DNA of 64,000 bases from Subtercola boreus (GTDB lineage: Bacteria > Actinomycetota > Actinomycetes > Actinomycetales > Microbacteriaceae). The stretch spans positions 1-64,000 of the forward strand of contig NZ_NBXA01000034.1 of NCBI RefSeq assembly GCF_003399625.1, given 5' to 3'. This document shows, piece after piece, positions 51,036 through 59,440 of this stretch. The translations under genes were made by a program, and so were the position numbers. The notes under the pieces were generated by a model. That model had not been told where the DNA came from. It did not search any database and saw nothing but the letters and a program-made list of their open reading frames with translations. Each line of letters starts with the position of its first letter. The stretch's first letter is position 1.

Positions 51036-51487
51036 GTACGGTGACGCCGTCGCGGCCCGTGGCCCCGAAGCCGGATGCCGGTGTTCGCCCGACAACCTCC
51101 GGGCACGCGTCGACGTCCGCCTCAGGCACTCTGGGGCACAGCGCTGCAGGGCACACCCGCATCACCGCGCGGGCTCTCAACCGTCTCATGGAGGCGGTCG
51201 CGGCCGAAGCGCTCGGAGTAGCGGCCCGCTCGGTCTCCGTCGATCTGGCGGATGACGCGGGGAGACTCGCCGTGACCGTCCGCTCGCCGCTCCGCGTGGT
51301 CTCGCTCGCTCAGGTCACCCGGGAGCCGGGGATCGTCGCCCGCACCGGCGGAACACTCCTCGACCGAGCGACTGCCGCCCAGCAGCGGATCCGGTCGCTC
51401 GGAGCATCGCTCTCCGGTTCGGACATCTCCACCGTCACCGTGCGGCTCACGGGTATCGACATCCAGCCGGAGGGGCGCACCTCATGA
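51032..51487 (+). CDS. Asp23/Gls24-like protein, second copy in operon
   Basis: A 151-residue protein. The first 45 residues are Ser/Thr/Pro-rich and probably disordered. The rest has RITARALNRLMEAVAAEALG, SVSVDLADDAGRLAVTVRSP and VTVRLTGIDI, which mimic the beta-alpha order of the Asp23 domain. ATG 51032 overlaps the DUF2273 gene and its stop overlaps the DUF6286 gene. It likely assembles with the Asp23 protein. Confidence 0.68.
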   Translation: MSTVTPSRPVAPKPDAGVRPTTSGHASTSASGTLGHSAAGHTRITARALNRLMEAVAAEALGVAARSVSVDLADDAGRLAVTVRSPLRVVSLAQVTREPGIVARTGGTLLDRATAAQQRIRSLGASLSGSDISTVTVRLTGIDIQPEGRTS

Positions 51488-52062
51488 GCACCGCGTCGCT
51501 CTATCGTCGGCTGAACCGGCGGGAGACGCACTCCCCGCTGTCCGGTCTCGCCATCGTGCTCGCGGTCATCGCGATCCTCGTGTTGGCGTATCTCGGAGTC
51601 GAGTCTGTTCTGCGCCTGCTCGGAGCCGCACCGCTCCTCGCGGCTCCGGCCAGCCTTGCACAGGGCGTGACGGATGCGCCCAGCTACCCGGCCTGGACCC
51701 TCATCGCCGGCGGCATCCTCGTCGCCCTGGTCGGGCTGATCCTCGTGATCACCGCCTTCTCGGGTGCACGCCGGGCACGGCACACCCTCACGTCGGAGCG
51801 GTCGGCGACCGTCATCGACAACGAAGTGATCGCGTCGGCGCTCGCCCGCCACGCCGCCCGTGCCGCCAACACCAGCCCCGACAACACCAGTGTCACCGTC
51901 ACCCATCGAACGGCTCTCGTGCGCGTCACGCCCGCCTCCGGGAGCACTGTCGACAAGGCAGCGGTGACCGGTGCGGTGGAGGAACAGCTCGCGGCGTATG
52001 CGCTTCAGCCGGCCATCCGGTCACGCGTCGTGATCGAGACGAACGGGAAGGTCGGAGCATGA
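51484..52062 (+). CDS. DUF6286 domain-containing membrane protein
   Basis: A 192-residue protein with two membrane helices (about 20-42, GLAIVLAVIAILVLAYLGV, and 70-92, WTLIAGGILVALVGLILVI) and a cytosolic C-terminal domain ending in EEQLAAYALQPAIRSRVVIE. This is the DUF6286 layout found in actinobacterial Asp23 clusters. Overlaps of 4 bp with both neighbours show tight coupling. Confidence 0.75.
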   Translation: MSTASLYRRLNRRETHSPLSGLAIVLAVIAILVLAYLGVESVLRLLGAAPLLAAPASLAQGVTDAPSYPAWTLIAGGILVALVGLILVITAFSGARRARHTLTSERSATVIDNEVIASALARHAARAANTSPDNTSVTVTHRTALVRVTPASGSTVDKAAVTGAVEEQLAAYALQPAIRSRVVIETNGKVGA

Positions 52063-52664
52063 ACAGCACCAATCGCGGGGCCAACCGCGCGGTCATCCTG
52101 CTTGCCGGCCTGCTGCTGCTCGCCGTCGGTCTCGCCGGTCTCGCGGTGGGGGCACTACCCACCGTGCGCACGGGCTTCGCCGACCAGGCTCCCGGCGTTC
52201 TCGGAACGGTCACCGACGCTCTCAAGGCGACGCCGCTGGCCGCAACCGGCCACAGCTGGCTCTGGATCGCGGCCGCGGCCATTGCCGCCGTCTTCATCGT
52301 GCTCTTCGTCGTCTTCATCGTCCGGCAGGGGCGCGGTCACACCCGCGAACTTCTGGCCCAGGCGCCCACCGAGCACGGCCGAACGGTGGTCGACTCCTCC
52401 GTGGCGGAGCAGCTCCTGCAGGACGCCCTCAGCTCCCGGCCCGAACTTGTGGGCTCGCACGTCTCGACCTACGCCGTGAAAGGCACGTCGGTGCTGAAGG
52501 TCTCGGTGTCCTGCCGACGCGGAGTCTCCCCCGCCGATGCGAAAGACCTCGTCGAGGAGCAGCTCCTTGCCCTCGACGCCCTGCTCGGAACCTCCGTTCC
52601 CACGCTGATCCAGATCAGCGGCGGGTTCCGGGTCCGAACGGCGGGGGCGACGCGGCTCGCCTGA
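52059..52664 (+). CDS. AmaP-like alkaline-shock membrane anchor protein
   Basis: A 201-residue membrane protein with helices at about 10-32 (AVILLAGLLLLAVGLAGLAV) and 67-90 (WLWIAAAAIAAVFIVLFVVF), followed by an Asp23-interacting type domain (VVDSSVAEQLLQDALSS and VLKVSVSCRRGVSP). It resembles AmaP, the partner that tethers Asp23 to the membrane, and is the last of five coupled genes. Confidence 0.72.
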   Translation: MNSTNRGANRAVILLAGLLLLAVGLAGLAVGALPTVRTGFADQAPGVLGTVTDALKATPLAATGHSWLWIAAAAIAAVFIVLFVVFIVRQGRGHTRELLAQAPTEHGRTVVDSSVAEQLLQDALSSRPELVGSHVSTYAVKGTSVLKVSVSCRRGVSPADAKDLVEEQLLALDALLGTSVPTLIQISGGFRVRTAGATRLA

Positions 52665-52716
52665 GCCCCGCTGACCCTCGTCCCCTCAGAAACACCAACA
52701 GGAAAGGATGACTCCC

Positions 52717-52890
52717 ATGAGTGCATCAGACAAGATCCAGAACGCCGCCCAGGACCTCGCCGGCAAGGCGAAGGAAGCGGTCGGCAACATCACGAACGAC
52801 GACTCCAAGGTCGCCGAGGGCAAGGCCGACCAGGCCTCGGCCAGCGCGAAGAAGGCCGGCGAGAACGTCAAGGACGTCTTCAAGGGCTGA
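52717..52890 (+). CDS. CsbD family stress protein
   Basis: A 57-residue, Lys/Ala-rich, highly hydrophilic protein. The CsbD pattern MSASDKIQNAAQDLAGKAKE then AVGNITNDDSKVAEGKADQA is unmistakable. ATG 52717 has GGAAAGG at good spacing; an ATG three codons earlier overlaps that site. CsbD proteins are general-stress proteins of unknown mechanism. It follows the Asp23 operon by 52 bp and may be part of the same stress response. Confidence 0.86.
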   Translation: MSASDKIQNAAQDLAGKAKEAVGNITNDDSKVAEGKADQASASAKKAGENVKDVFKG

Positions 52891-52921
52891 TCTGCCCCGC
52901 TTCCCCTCTGCAGGTCGTCGA

Positions 52922-52955
52922 GAAGTGCCCCAGGACCCAGGTCCCGGGGCACTTC
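52922..52955. terminator. Bidirectional terminator hairpin
   Basis: GAAGTGCCCC (52922-52931) pairs perfectly with GGGGCACTTC (52946-52955), and the loop itself pairs (GGACC-CA-GGTCC). It lies between the convergent csbD-like gene and the Excalibur-domain gene. A long GC-rich stem without a T run is common for actinobacterial terminators. Confidence 0.65.
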
Positions 52956-52968
52956 CCCGTTGTGACGG

Positions 52969-53655
52969 CTATTCGCAGCCGACCCCGTCGCCGTCTCGGT
53001 CGAGGCCATAGATGTCGTCGCCCACCACGGTGACCGGTCCGCGCACGTAAGACGGGCCGTTCCCGCTCCCACCGGCGCAGTCGACGTCGCTGTCGATCGG
53101 CACGCAGGCGCCCTCGTAGTTCGGGTCGCAACCCGAGCCGGCAGTAGCCGCCTCTGGGGCCGGTGCTGCGGCAGGCGCTTCCGGCTGCTTCGAGCCCACC
53201 GCGGTCACCTCGGTGACGGGCGCTGTGGTCGTGACCTCCGAGACCAGCGTGCGACCGGTCTTGACCCCGTCGGAGAAGATAACATCCCACGTCGACGTCT
53301 TGGTTCCGTTGCTCCCCGCCGTGACCACCGCAGTCTCGCCGACCGGCCGGTCGGGATCATCGGTCGTCGTCGCGTCGAACGATATCCCGGCCGCCGTCTC
53401 GATGCTCTGGTGCGTGACCTTCGGGATCACCGCCGCCGAGGGCGGAGCAGCTGGAGCAGAGGACGGGGATGCCGCAGTCGGGCCGGGTGTCACTCCGACC
53501 GACCCGATGCCTGCAGCGACCTGCGACTCGCCGACCGGGGAGGAACCGGCACCGCAGCCCGCGAGCCCGAGGACAACGCTCGCTGTCACCGCTCCGCCCA
53601 GCAGCATCCTGCCGACAACTCCCCGAGCGCCGCGTCGAACCGAACTGTTCCCCAT
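52969..53655 (-). CDS. Lipoprotein with G5-like and Excalibur domains
   Basis: A 228-residue exported lipoprotein. The signal peptide ends in VLGLAGC, giving a lipidated cysteine near residue 34. A G5-like domain follows (about 85-160, ending TGRTLVSEVTTTAPVTEV). The C-terminus is an Excalibur calcium-binding domain with DVDCAGGSGNGPSYVRGP and the hallmark GLDRDGDGVGCE. These domains occur on cell-wall proteins. I start at ATG 53653-53655, with a frame open 7 codons upstream. Confidence 0.84.
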   Translation of the reverse strand: MGNSSVRRGARGVVGRMLLGGAVTASVVLGLAGCGAGSSPVGESQVAAGIGSVGVTPGPTAASPSSAPAAPPSAAVIPKVTHQSIETAAGISFDATTTDDPDRPVGETAVVTAGSNGTKTSTWDVIFSDGVKTGRTLVSEVTTTAPVTEVTAVGSKQPEAPAAAPAPEAATAGSGCDPNYEGACVPIDSDVDCAGGSGNGPSYVRGPVTVVGDDIYGLDRDGDGVGCE

Positions 53656-53766
53656 GATGCGCTCCCCCGTGACCACAGCGCCGTCTCCCCGACGGCGCCG
53701 GTCCCACCATACGTACTCACCCCGGCCAGCGGAAGCAATCGGCCGAAAGGGGGGGACTGACCGTCG

Positions 53767-53985
53767 CTACTCCGACCTCGAGCGCCGCTCCTGCCTCTCG
53801 CGCAACTGCGACACGCGCACATACCCCAGCAGCAGGACAACGGGCGCGAACAGGATGAGCAGCCACCCGATGCTGTTGCCCTGCACGAGTTGGACGATTC
53901 CTGCGATGATGACCGCGACCGCGAACCCGACGTTGAGAGCGGTGAGCACGTTCACCAGCACCCGGGACGCCTTCGCCGAACCCAT
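53767..53985 (-). CDS. Small membrane protein of unknown function
   Basis: A 72-residue protein with two membrane helices (VLVNVLTALNVGFAVAVIIA and SIGWLLILFAPVVLLLGYV) and a strongly charged tail RERQERRSRSE. It begins 9 bp before the aminopeptidase stop on the same strand and so may be co-transcribed after pepC-like. I recognise no family. Confidence 0.62.
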   Translation of the reverse strand: MGSAKASRVLVNVLTALNVGFAVAVIIAGIVQLVQGNSIGWLLILFAPVVLLLGYVRVSQLRERQERRSRSE

Positions 53986-53994
53986 GGCGGCAGC

Positions 53995-55392
53995 CTAGAC
54001 CTTCAGGCTCTCGGCCGCAGGAGCGGGAGTGACAGCCGAGGCGGGTGCGAAGAAGGCGGTGACCGCCCGGGAGAGGGCCGCCAGGTCGTCGACGTGGGCG
54101 AGTTCGCGGGCCGAGTGCATCGAGAGCAGGGGCACGCCGACATCCACCACCCGGATGCCGAGGCGCGTCGCGGTGAGCGGGCCGATGGTCGAACCGCACG
54201 GCACGGTGTTGTTCGAGACGAACTCCTGATAGGCCACACCGGCCTCGGCACAGGCGTTCGTCCAGAGCGCGGCGCCGTGGGCATCGGTCGCGTACCGCTG
54301 GTTGCCGTTGATCTTCAGGAGGGGGCCGCGGCCAGCGACCGGCCGGTTCACGGGGTCGTGCTTCTCCGGGTAGTTCGGATGCACGGAGTGCCCGGCATCG
54401 GCCGAGAGGCACCACGAGCCGGCGTAGGCGCGCAGGCGCTGCTCGCCGGTGCCCCCGAGGGCGACAGAGATGCGCGTGAGGATGTCGTCGAGCAGCGGAC
54501 CGCTCGCCCCCGACCGCGACTCCGAGCCGAGCTCCTCGTGGTCGAAGGCGGCGAGCACGCTGGTGTGCGTGGCGGAAGAAGCGCTGCCCCGGCCTGCTGG
54601 CGCGTCGGGCCCGGTGGCCGCGACATCCAGCAGCGCGCGGAGCCCGGCGTACACCGAGCTCAGGTTGTCCATGCGCCCGGCCGCGAAGAGTTCACCGCCC
54701 AGCCCGAACCGTGCGGGAGCCGCCGTGTCGGCCGTCAGGATGTCGTAACCGAGCACGTCGTCGCCGGCGAGGCCCTCCCCGGCCAGGGCGGCGAGGTGGC
54801 CGACCAGGTCGGCCCGGCTGAGGTCGCCCACCCCGAAGACCGGGTTGGTGTGCCGCTGACGGTCAAGCGTCAGCCCCGAGTTCGCGTCCCGGTCGAGGTG
54901 GATGGCCAGCTGCGGGATGCGCAGGAACGGCCCGGTGCGCACCAGGTGCTCCCGGCCATCCCGGGTCACCAGCCGGCCCGCGAGCTCGAGCTCGCGGTCG
55001 AGCCACGAGTTCAGCAGCGGGCCACCATAGATCTCGACTCCCGCCTGCAGCCAGCCATTCGAGGCGGTCGTCGGCTTGGGCTTCAGCTTGAAACCGGGCG
55101 AGTCGGTATGGGCGCCGAGGATGCGGAACGGGCTCGACGGCCCGGCCCCCTCTGGCGTGAACCACGCCACGATCGCTCCGTCGCGGATCACGAAGAAGCG
55201 GCCCGCCGAACCGTCCTGGTCGCCGAACCACGGCTCCGTCTCGACCAGGCGGGTGAATCCGGCCCGTTCGAGCTGCCGGCCGGCCTCCGCCGCGGCGTGG
55301 TATGACGAGGGCGACGCGCTGATGAAGCGGGCGAAGTCGTCGATGTATCCGGAGGGGTCGGCGTGTCCGGAGGGTTCGGGGGCGGCATCCAT
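53995..55392 (-). CDS. M18 family aminopeptidase
   Basis: A 465-residue zinc aminopeptidase (DNPEP/ApeB family) removing acidic or neutral N-terminal residues in the cytosol. Family signs are the N-terminal FARFISASPSSYHAAAEAG, ILGAHTDSPGFKLKP with the first metal His and Asp, ELFAAGRMDNLSS, AAFDHEELGSESRSGA with the catalytic glutamates and LSADAGHSVHPNYPEKHDP. The ATG 55390-55392 is chosen as the start of homology; the open frame runs 36 codons further. Confidence 0.88.
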   Translation of the reverse strand: MDAAPEPSGHADPSGYIDDFARFISASPSSYHAAAEAGRQLERAGFTRLVETEPWFGDQDGSAGRFFVIRDGAIVAWFTPEGAGPSSPFRILGAHTDSPGFKLKPKPTTASNGWLQAGVEIYGGPLLNSWLDRELELAGRLVTRDGREHLVRTGPFLRIPQLAIHLDRDANSGLTLDRQRHTNPVFGVGDLSRADLVGHLAALAGEGLAGDDVLGYDILTADTAAPARFGLGGELFAAGRMDNLSSVYAGLRALLDVAATGPDAPAGRGSASSATHTSVLAAFDHEELGSESRSGASGPLLDDILTRISVALGGTGEQRLRAYAGSWCLSADAGHSVHPNYPEKHDPVNRPVAGRGPLLKINGNQRYATDAHGAALWTNACAEAGVAYQEFVSNNTVPCGSTIGPLTATRLGIRVVDVGVPLLSMHSARELAHVDDLAALSRAVTAFFAPASAVTPAPAAESLKV

Positions 55393-55433
55393 TCGTCCAG
55401 TCAACCACCTGGCCGATGACATCGCCCGCCGCC

Positions 55434-56639
55434 CTACTGGCGCAGGAGCTCTTCGCCCACAGATTCCGGATGACCGCCCTGCACCGCGGCAGACAGCCAC
55501 TCCTCCACGGTGATGCCGTTCTGCCGGTCGGTCTGGAAGGCATCCACGGTCGAGAGAACGTGCCGCGTCTCCCCGTTCGAGTCGGCACCTGTATCGGTGA
55601 CGTAGACGTACGCGCCGACCCCGACCGGGACGAGCGAGCGGAACGTCGACTTCATCGCGTAGTTCCAGTCGGCGCCCGCCTGCGGCGTGTAGTAGCCGTC
55701 GTCGAGCCCAGCGGAGTAGCCGGCGAGCGTGCGGTCGAGCGTGGTCTGGGAGAGGAGGGTCGTGAGCCTGTCGCCGAAGCGGGACTGGTTGTGCACGACG
55801 GCCGCGGCCAGCGGATCGCTTCCCGGGGTGAAGCCGTACCGGCTCTCGAACTGCGACCCCCAGAGCGGGTCGATTGTGGGCCCGAGCGCCGCGGCGGTGA
55901 CGAAGGAGCTGTCGGAGTACTCGAAGAGCGGCGCGGCGCTGTAGTGGTCGCCGACCGCACCGAGCCAGAAGGCGGCGTTCAGCCCTCCGGTGCCGGAGCC
56001 CGCGACCAGAACGCTCGCGGGGTCGGCGATGTTCGCGTACACCCAGTCGAGCGCGGCGGTCGTGTTGTTGTAACCGTTGAAGTCGGCCGTGGCGGAGGGG
56101 CCGTCGAGGGTCGTCATCGTGACATCGCGAGCGTCGCCCACACCGAGGTCGCCGGTGGTCGTCGGAATGTAGACGATCGTCGACGAGGCGAACGGGGCGT
56201 CGGCCGCTGTGCGGAGCAGGCCGCCGAAGGTGTTCAGCTCGTAGAAGGGAACGTTGTCGGTGAAGAAATTGCCTCCGCCGAACAGGCTCGACTGGGGGGT
56301 CATCGGTTCCTCGGTGGTTCCGGCGTTCCAGTTCAGGCCGCCGTCGCCGAAGAAGACGATGAGATCGGTGCCCGTGCTGCCGGTGCCCGTGGTGGTGCCC
56401 GTGCCCGGCCGCACAAAGAGGTTGTAGGCCGAGCCATCGGCGTTCTGTGCGGGTTCACCGAGCGGAACGCTCGACCAGGCTCCCGGCTGGGCGTCGGCGA
56501 GCGCCGACACGGTCGGGGCCCGCTTGATCACGAGGGCGGCCCCGATCACTGCGGCGAGGATGACCACCAGCACGATCGCCACGACGACGAACGGCCACCG
56601 CCGCCGTGCACGTGTGCGGGCGGGGCGGGTGGTGGTCAC
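55434..56639 (-). CDS. Membrane-anchored pectinacetylesterase/Notum-like protein
   Basis: A 401-residue protein with an Arg-rich N-terminus and one membrane anchor (about 15-38, FVVVAIVLVVILAAVIGAAL), the rest facing outside. Features of the pectinacetylesterase/Notum fold are LIVFFGDGGLNWN (oxyanion region), FNGYNNTTAALDWVYANI and VLVAGSGTGGLNAAFW at the nucleophile elbow. In that elbow the family has GxSAGG with catalytic Ser; here the position is Gly (AGSGTGG). Either the serine shifts by one or the protein has lost hydrolase activity. It precedes the aminopeptidase by 41 bp. Confidence 0.66.
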   Translation of the reverse strand: MTTTRPARTRARRRWPFVVVAIVLVVILAAVIGAALVIKRAPTVSALADAQPGAWSSVPLGEPAQNADGSAYNLFVRPGTGTTTGTGSTGTDLIVFFGDGGLNWNAGTTEEPMTPQSSLFGGGNFFTDNVPFYELNTFGGLLRTAADAPFASSTIVYIPTTTGDLGVGDARDVTMTTLDGPSATADFNGYNNTTAALDWVYANIADPASVLVAGSGTGGLNAAFWLGAVGDHYSAAPLFEYSDSSFVTAAALGPTIDPLWGSQFESRYGFTPGSDPLAAAVVHNQSRFGDRLTTLLSQTTLDRTLAGYSAGLDDGYYTPQAGADWNYAMKSTFRSLVPVGVGAYVYVTDTGADSNGETRHVLSTVDAFQTDRQNGITVEEWLSAAVQGGHPESVGEELLRQ

Positions 56640-56702
56640 GTTTCATCTTCCCACGGCGCGGCGGGGCGGCGGCCGAGGGTGCCACCGGCACCCCGCCAGC
56701 GG

Positions 56703-57587
56703 CTACAGGATGACCGTGCCGGAGACGCACGTCGTGCTGGCGCCGCCCACCCACACCTGCCCGTCGATGCGGTCGAGGTGCACCAGTCCGTCACGGCCGA
56801 GCCGCGCTCCCTGGCCTGCGAGGTAGTGCTCCGGGGCATGGCCGGCTGCGATCATCCACTGGGCGAGGCCGGCGTTCAGGCTCCCGGTGACGGGATCCTC
56901 GCCCACACCGACGCCCCCCACGAACGCCCGCACCTCGACGTGCGGCCGGCGGAGTGTGGGGCCCCGCCCGTCTGCTTCCCGGGCATCCGGAGCCGGATAG
57001 GGGCCGACCACACCGATGCTCCGGCCCTCCAGCCCGGCGAGGTTCGGTTCGAGGGCGAGCACGGACTCGGCCGAGTCGAGCAGGATGCCCACCCAGCCCG
57101 GGCCGTTGTCGATCCAGTTCGCGTCGACGATCTGAGACGGCGTGATGCCGAGCAATTCGGAGAAGGTGTCGAGATCAGCCGTCCCGACAGGCCCCGAACG
57201 CCGCAGGGGCGGCGCAGCGAAGGCGAGTCGGCCCGCCTCCCGGCGAATCTGCACCAGCCCGGCCCCGCACTCCTGCACGATCGCCGACGGGTCGCGAGGG
57301 GTGTTGCCCGCCTCGAGCCAGGCGTGCGCCGTTCCGAGGGTCGGATGCCCGGCGAACGGCAGCTCGCGTACCGGAGTGAAGATACGGAGCCGGTAGTCGG
57401 CACCGGCGGCGGCGCCCTCCGGCGTCGGAGGCAGCACGAAGGTGGTCTCCGAGAGGTTGGTCCAGTTCGCAAAGGCGGCGAGCGCCGCGTCGTCGATTCC
57501 GTCGCCGTCGAGCACGACGGCGAGCGGATTGCCCCGATAGGGAACGGTCGAGAAGACATCGACCTGCCTGAACTGCCGACTGCGCAT
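56703..57587 (-). CDS. PhzF family isomerase/epimerase-like protein
   Basis: A 294-residue PhzF-fold protein. The N-terminal [20 protein letters not shown], the catalytic Glu in [27 protein letters not shown] and the C-terminal [16 protein letters not shown] are all conserved. PhzF catalyses an isomerisation in phenazine synthesis, but most homologues serve other, unknown reactions, and no other phenazine gene is present. The ATG overlaps the stop of a small membrane protein gene. Divergent from a MocR-type regulator. Confidence 0.85.
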   Translation of the reverse strand: MRSRQFRQVDVFSTVPYRGNPLAVVLDGDGIDDAALAAFANWTNLSETTFVLPPTPEGAAAGADYRLRIFTPVRELPFAGHPTLGTAHAWLEAGNTPRDPSAIVQECGAGLVQIRREAGRLAFAAPPLRRSGPVGTADLDTFSELLGITPSQIVDANWIDNGPGWVGILLDSAESVLALEPNLAGLEGRSIGVVGPYPAPDAREADGRGPTLRRPHVEVRAFVGGVGVGEDPVTGSLNAGLAQWMIAAGHAPEHYLAGQGARLGRDGLVHLDRIDGQVWVGGASTTCVSGTVIL

Positions 57588-57727
57588 CAGAACCCACCTC
57601 TCGTCTGCCCGGATCCCGTTCGCACGGATCCTGTGCGCACAGGCCCGTAGCCGTCTGTCAGCACAGCGTACGCGGTGAAGCCGATGGCAATCAGGCCAAT
57701 GAGCCCGAGGACGACGAGGAACAGCAT
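57587..57727 (-). CDS. Small membrane protein coupled to PhzF-like gene
   Basis: A 46-residue protein with one membrane helix (MLFLVVLGLIGLIAIGFTAY) and a polar tail containing the repeat PVRTGSVRTGSG, encoded by two near-identical 15-base repeats. GGAGTG precedes the ATG and the stop overlaps the phzF-like start (ATGA), so it is likely a real, translationally coupled gene. Function unknown. Confidence 0.55.
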   Translation of the reverse strand: MLFLVVLGLIGLIAIGFTAYAVLTDGYGPVRTGSVRTGSGQTRGGF

Positions 57728-57803
57728 GATCTGCACTCCAGTTTCTGAATGACATTGCGTGAAAGCATGAATTGGTTGCTTATTGGCCACTGAAGTGCGT
57801 GCA

Positions 57804-57843
57804 GTGGATTGCCACAACACTCCAATCGACCTAAAGTGGACTG
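57804..57843. promoter_or_regulatory. Direct repeats GTGGAYTG upstream of MocR gene
   Basis: GTGGATTG (57804-57811) and GTGGACTG (57836-57843) are direct repeats 32 bp apart, the second touching the ATG at 57844. GTGGATTGCCAC is also a short inverted repeat. MocR/PdxR regulators bind such direct repeats in the divergent promoter they share with their target, here the small membrane protein and phzF-like gene. Confidence 0.5.
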
Positions 57844-59433
57844 ATGACTGCACTCCACGTCTCCGCCCGTTCGCTCGTGCTCTCGCTCGGCGACTGGGCG
57901 GGTGACGGGCCCGCCTATCGCGCACTGGCCGACCGGATCCGGTTGCTCGTGCTCGACGGGCGCATCCTCGTGGGCTCCCGACTACCCGCCGAACGAGAAC
58001 TCTCCACTCGCCTCGAACTGAGTCGGAGCACGGTCGCAGCGGCCTACCGCGAGCTGCGGGAGGCCGGTTTCCTCACCAGTGTTCGCGGCTCGGGCAGCGT
58101 GACCCGAATCCCGGGCGGCAGAGTGGGAGACCGGGCGGGCGACACCGCTTCCTCCAGCCTGCCCCTCGCCGTGGTTCCCACCGGCGGCGGCACCGCTCTG
58201 CTCTCAGCCGTCTCGGGTTCGGCCCGGCGGTCCGGCACCCCGCGGAGCTCAGGCCACCTGACCGCCGTTCCCGCCTGGTCGGGCGCCGCCGTGGATGCGC
58301 TCCCGCCCCTGAACTTCAGCCAGGCCGCTCTGCCCGCCTCGGCGGGTGTCGCAGAGGCCATGCAACAGGCCGCAAGCGACATCGTGCCGCTCCTCGGAAC
58401 CCTCGGCTACGAGCCGCATGGCCTGCTGGAGCTCCGCGAGGCCATTGCCGACCGTTACACCGAGCGGGGACTCGCGACCGACCCCGACCAGATCATGGTG
58501 ACGGCTGGCGCCCTGAGTGCACTCAGTCTCATCACCCGAGCCCTCGTGTCTCGAGGCGATCGGGTCATCGTCGAGACCCCGACCTACCCGCACGCGGCCG
58601 ACACCCTGCTGTCGGCCGGAGCCCGCCTGCTGCCCGTCACCGTGACGGTGGGTGAGGGCTGGAACGAGGAGGCCTTCCTCGACGCCCTCGCCCAGTCCGC
58701 GCCGACCCTCGCCTACGTGATGCCCGACTTCCACAACCCGACGGGCGAGTCGATGACACCCTCGTTCCGCCGGCGTCTGGTTGCGGCGGCGGCCGCATCG
58801 GCGACGGTGCTCGTGGCGGACGAGACGACCGCCGAGCTCGACATCGATCGCCCGGCCGCCGACGGCGGCGAGCCGTACATGCCCCTGGCGGCATATGGCC
58901 ATGCGATCCTGCTCGGGTCGGCGAGCAAGACGTTCTGGGGCGGTCTCCGGATCGGCTGGCTCCGCGCCGAGAGGCCGATGGTGCGGCGACTCCTGGCTGT
59001 GCGCGCGTCCGTCGACATCGGCACAGCCGTCTTCGAGCAGCTGGTCACCGCGACCCTCGTCCGGCGCACGGCCGAACTGCTTCCCGCCCGCATCCGACAG
59101 CTCGCCGACGGCAGAGACCATCTGTCTGCGTCCCTCGGCCGGAGCCTCCCGGAGTGGAGCCTCCCGCCTGTGACCGGCGGATGCTGCGCGTGGGTCAACA
59201 TCGGCCGGCCGCTCAGTTCGCAGCTGGTACTCGCGGCCCGGGCACGCGACGTGCTGTTCACCGCCGGTCCCCGCTTCGGGATCGACGGTGCGTTCGAGCG
59301 CTTCCTCCGCCTGCCGATCAACTACTCCGCCGCTGAGACAGAGCGCGCGGTGGATGCCCTGCAGCGCTCCTGGCAGGAGCTCCAGGGCCGAACCACCGAC
59401 GCCCGGCTGCCGGAGTTCGCCGACATGGTCTGA
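57844..59433 (+). CDS. MocR/PdxR-type PLP-dependent transcriptional regulator
   Basis: A 529-residue protein. Residues about 20-90 are a GntR-type winged helix (LPAERELSTRLELSRSTVAA, then YRELREAGFL). After a 65-residue Ser/Gly linker comes an aspartate-aminotransferase-fold domain (about 155-529) with TAGALSALSLI, YVMPDFHNPTGESMT and the PLP lysine in GSASKTFWGGLRIGW. MocR proteins sense PLP or amino-aldehydes and regulate the divergent gene, here the PhzF-like unit. The gene looks leaderless. Confidence 0.88.
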   Translation: MTALHVSARSLVLSLGDWAGDGPAYRALADRIRLLVLDGRILVGSRLPAERELSTRLELSRSTVAAAYRELREAGFLTSVRGSGSVTRIPGGRVGDRAGDTASSSLPLAVVPTGGGTALLSAVSGSARRSGTPRSSGHLTAVPAWSGAAVDALPPLNFSQAALPASAGVAEAMQQAASDIVPLLGTLGYEPHGLLELREAIADRYTERGLATDPDQIMVTAGALSALSLITRALVSRGDRVIVETPTYPHAADTLLSAGARLLPVTVTVGEGWNEEAFLDALAQSAPTLAYVMPDFHNPTGESMTPSFRRRLVAAAAASATVLVADETTAELDIDRPAADGGEPYMPLAAYGHAILLGSASKTFWGGLRIGWLRAERPMVRRLLAVRASVDIGTAVFEQLVTATLVRRTAELLPARIRQLADGRDHLSASLGRSLPEWSLPPVTGGCCAWVNIGRPLSSQLVLAARARDVLFTAGPRFGIDGAFERFLRLPINYSAAETERAVDALQRSWQELQGRTTDARLPEFADMV

Positions 59434-59440
59434 CCCGCGC

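Noticed and set aside
56703-57587. PhzF as evidence for a phenazine gene cluster
   Set aside because: No other phenazine biosynthesis gene is present; PhzF-like proteins without phenazine are common.
55416-57650. 744-codon plus-strand open frame
   Set aside because: It runs opposite the pectinacetylesterase-like and PhzF genes and contains no recognisable domain.
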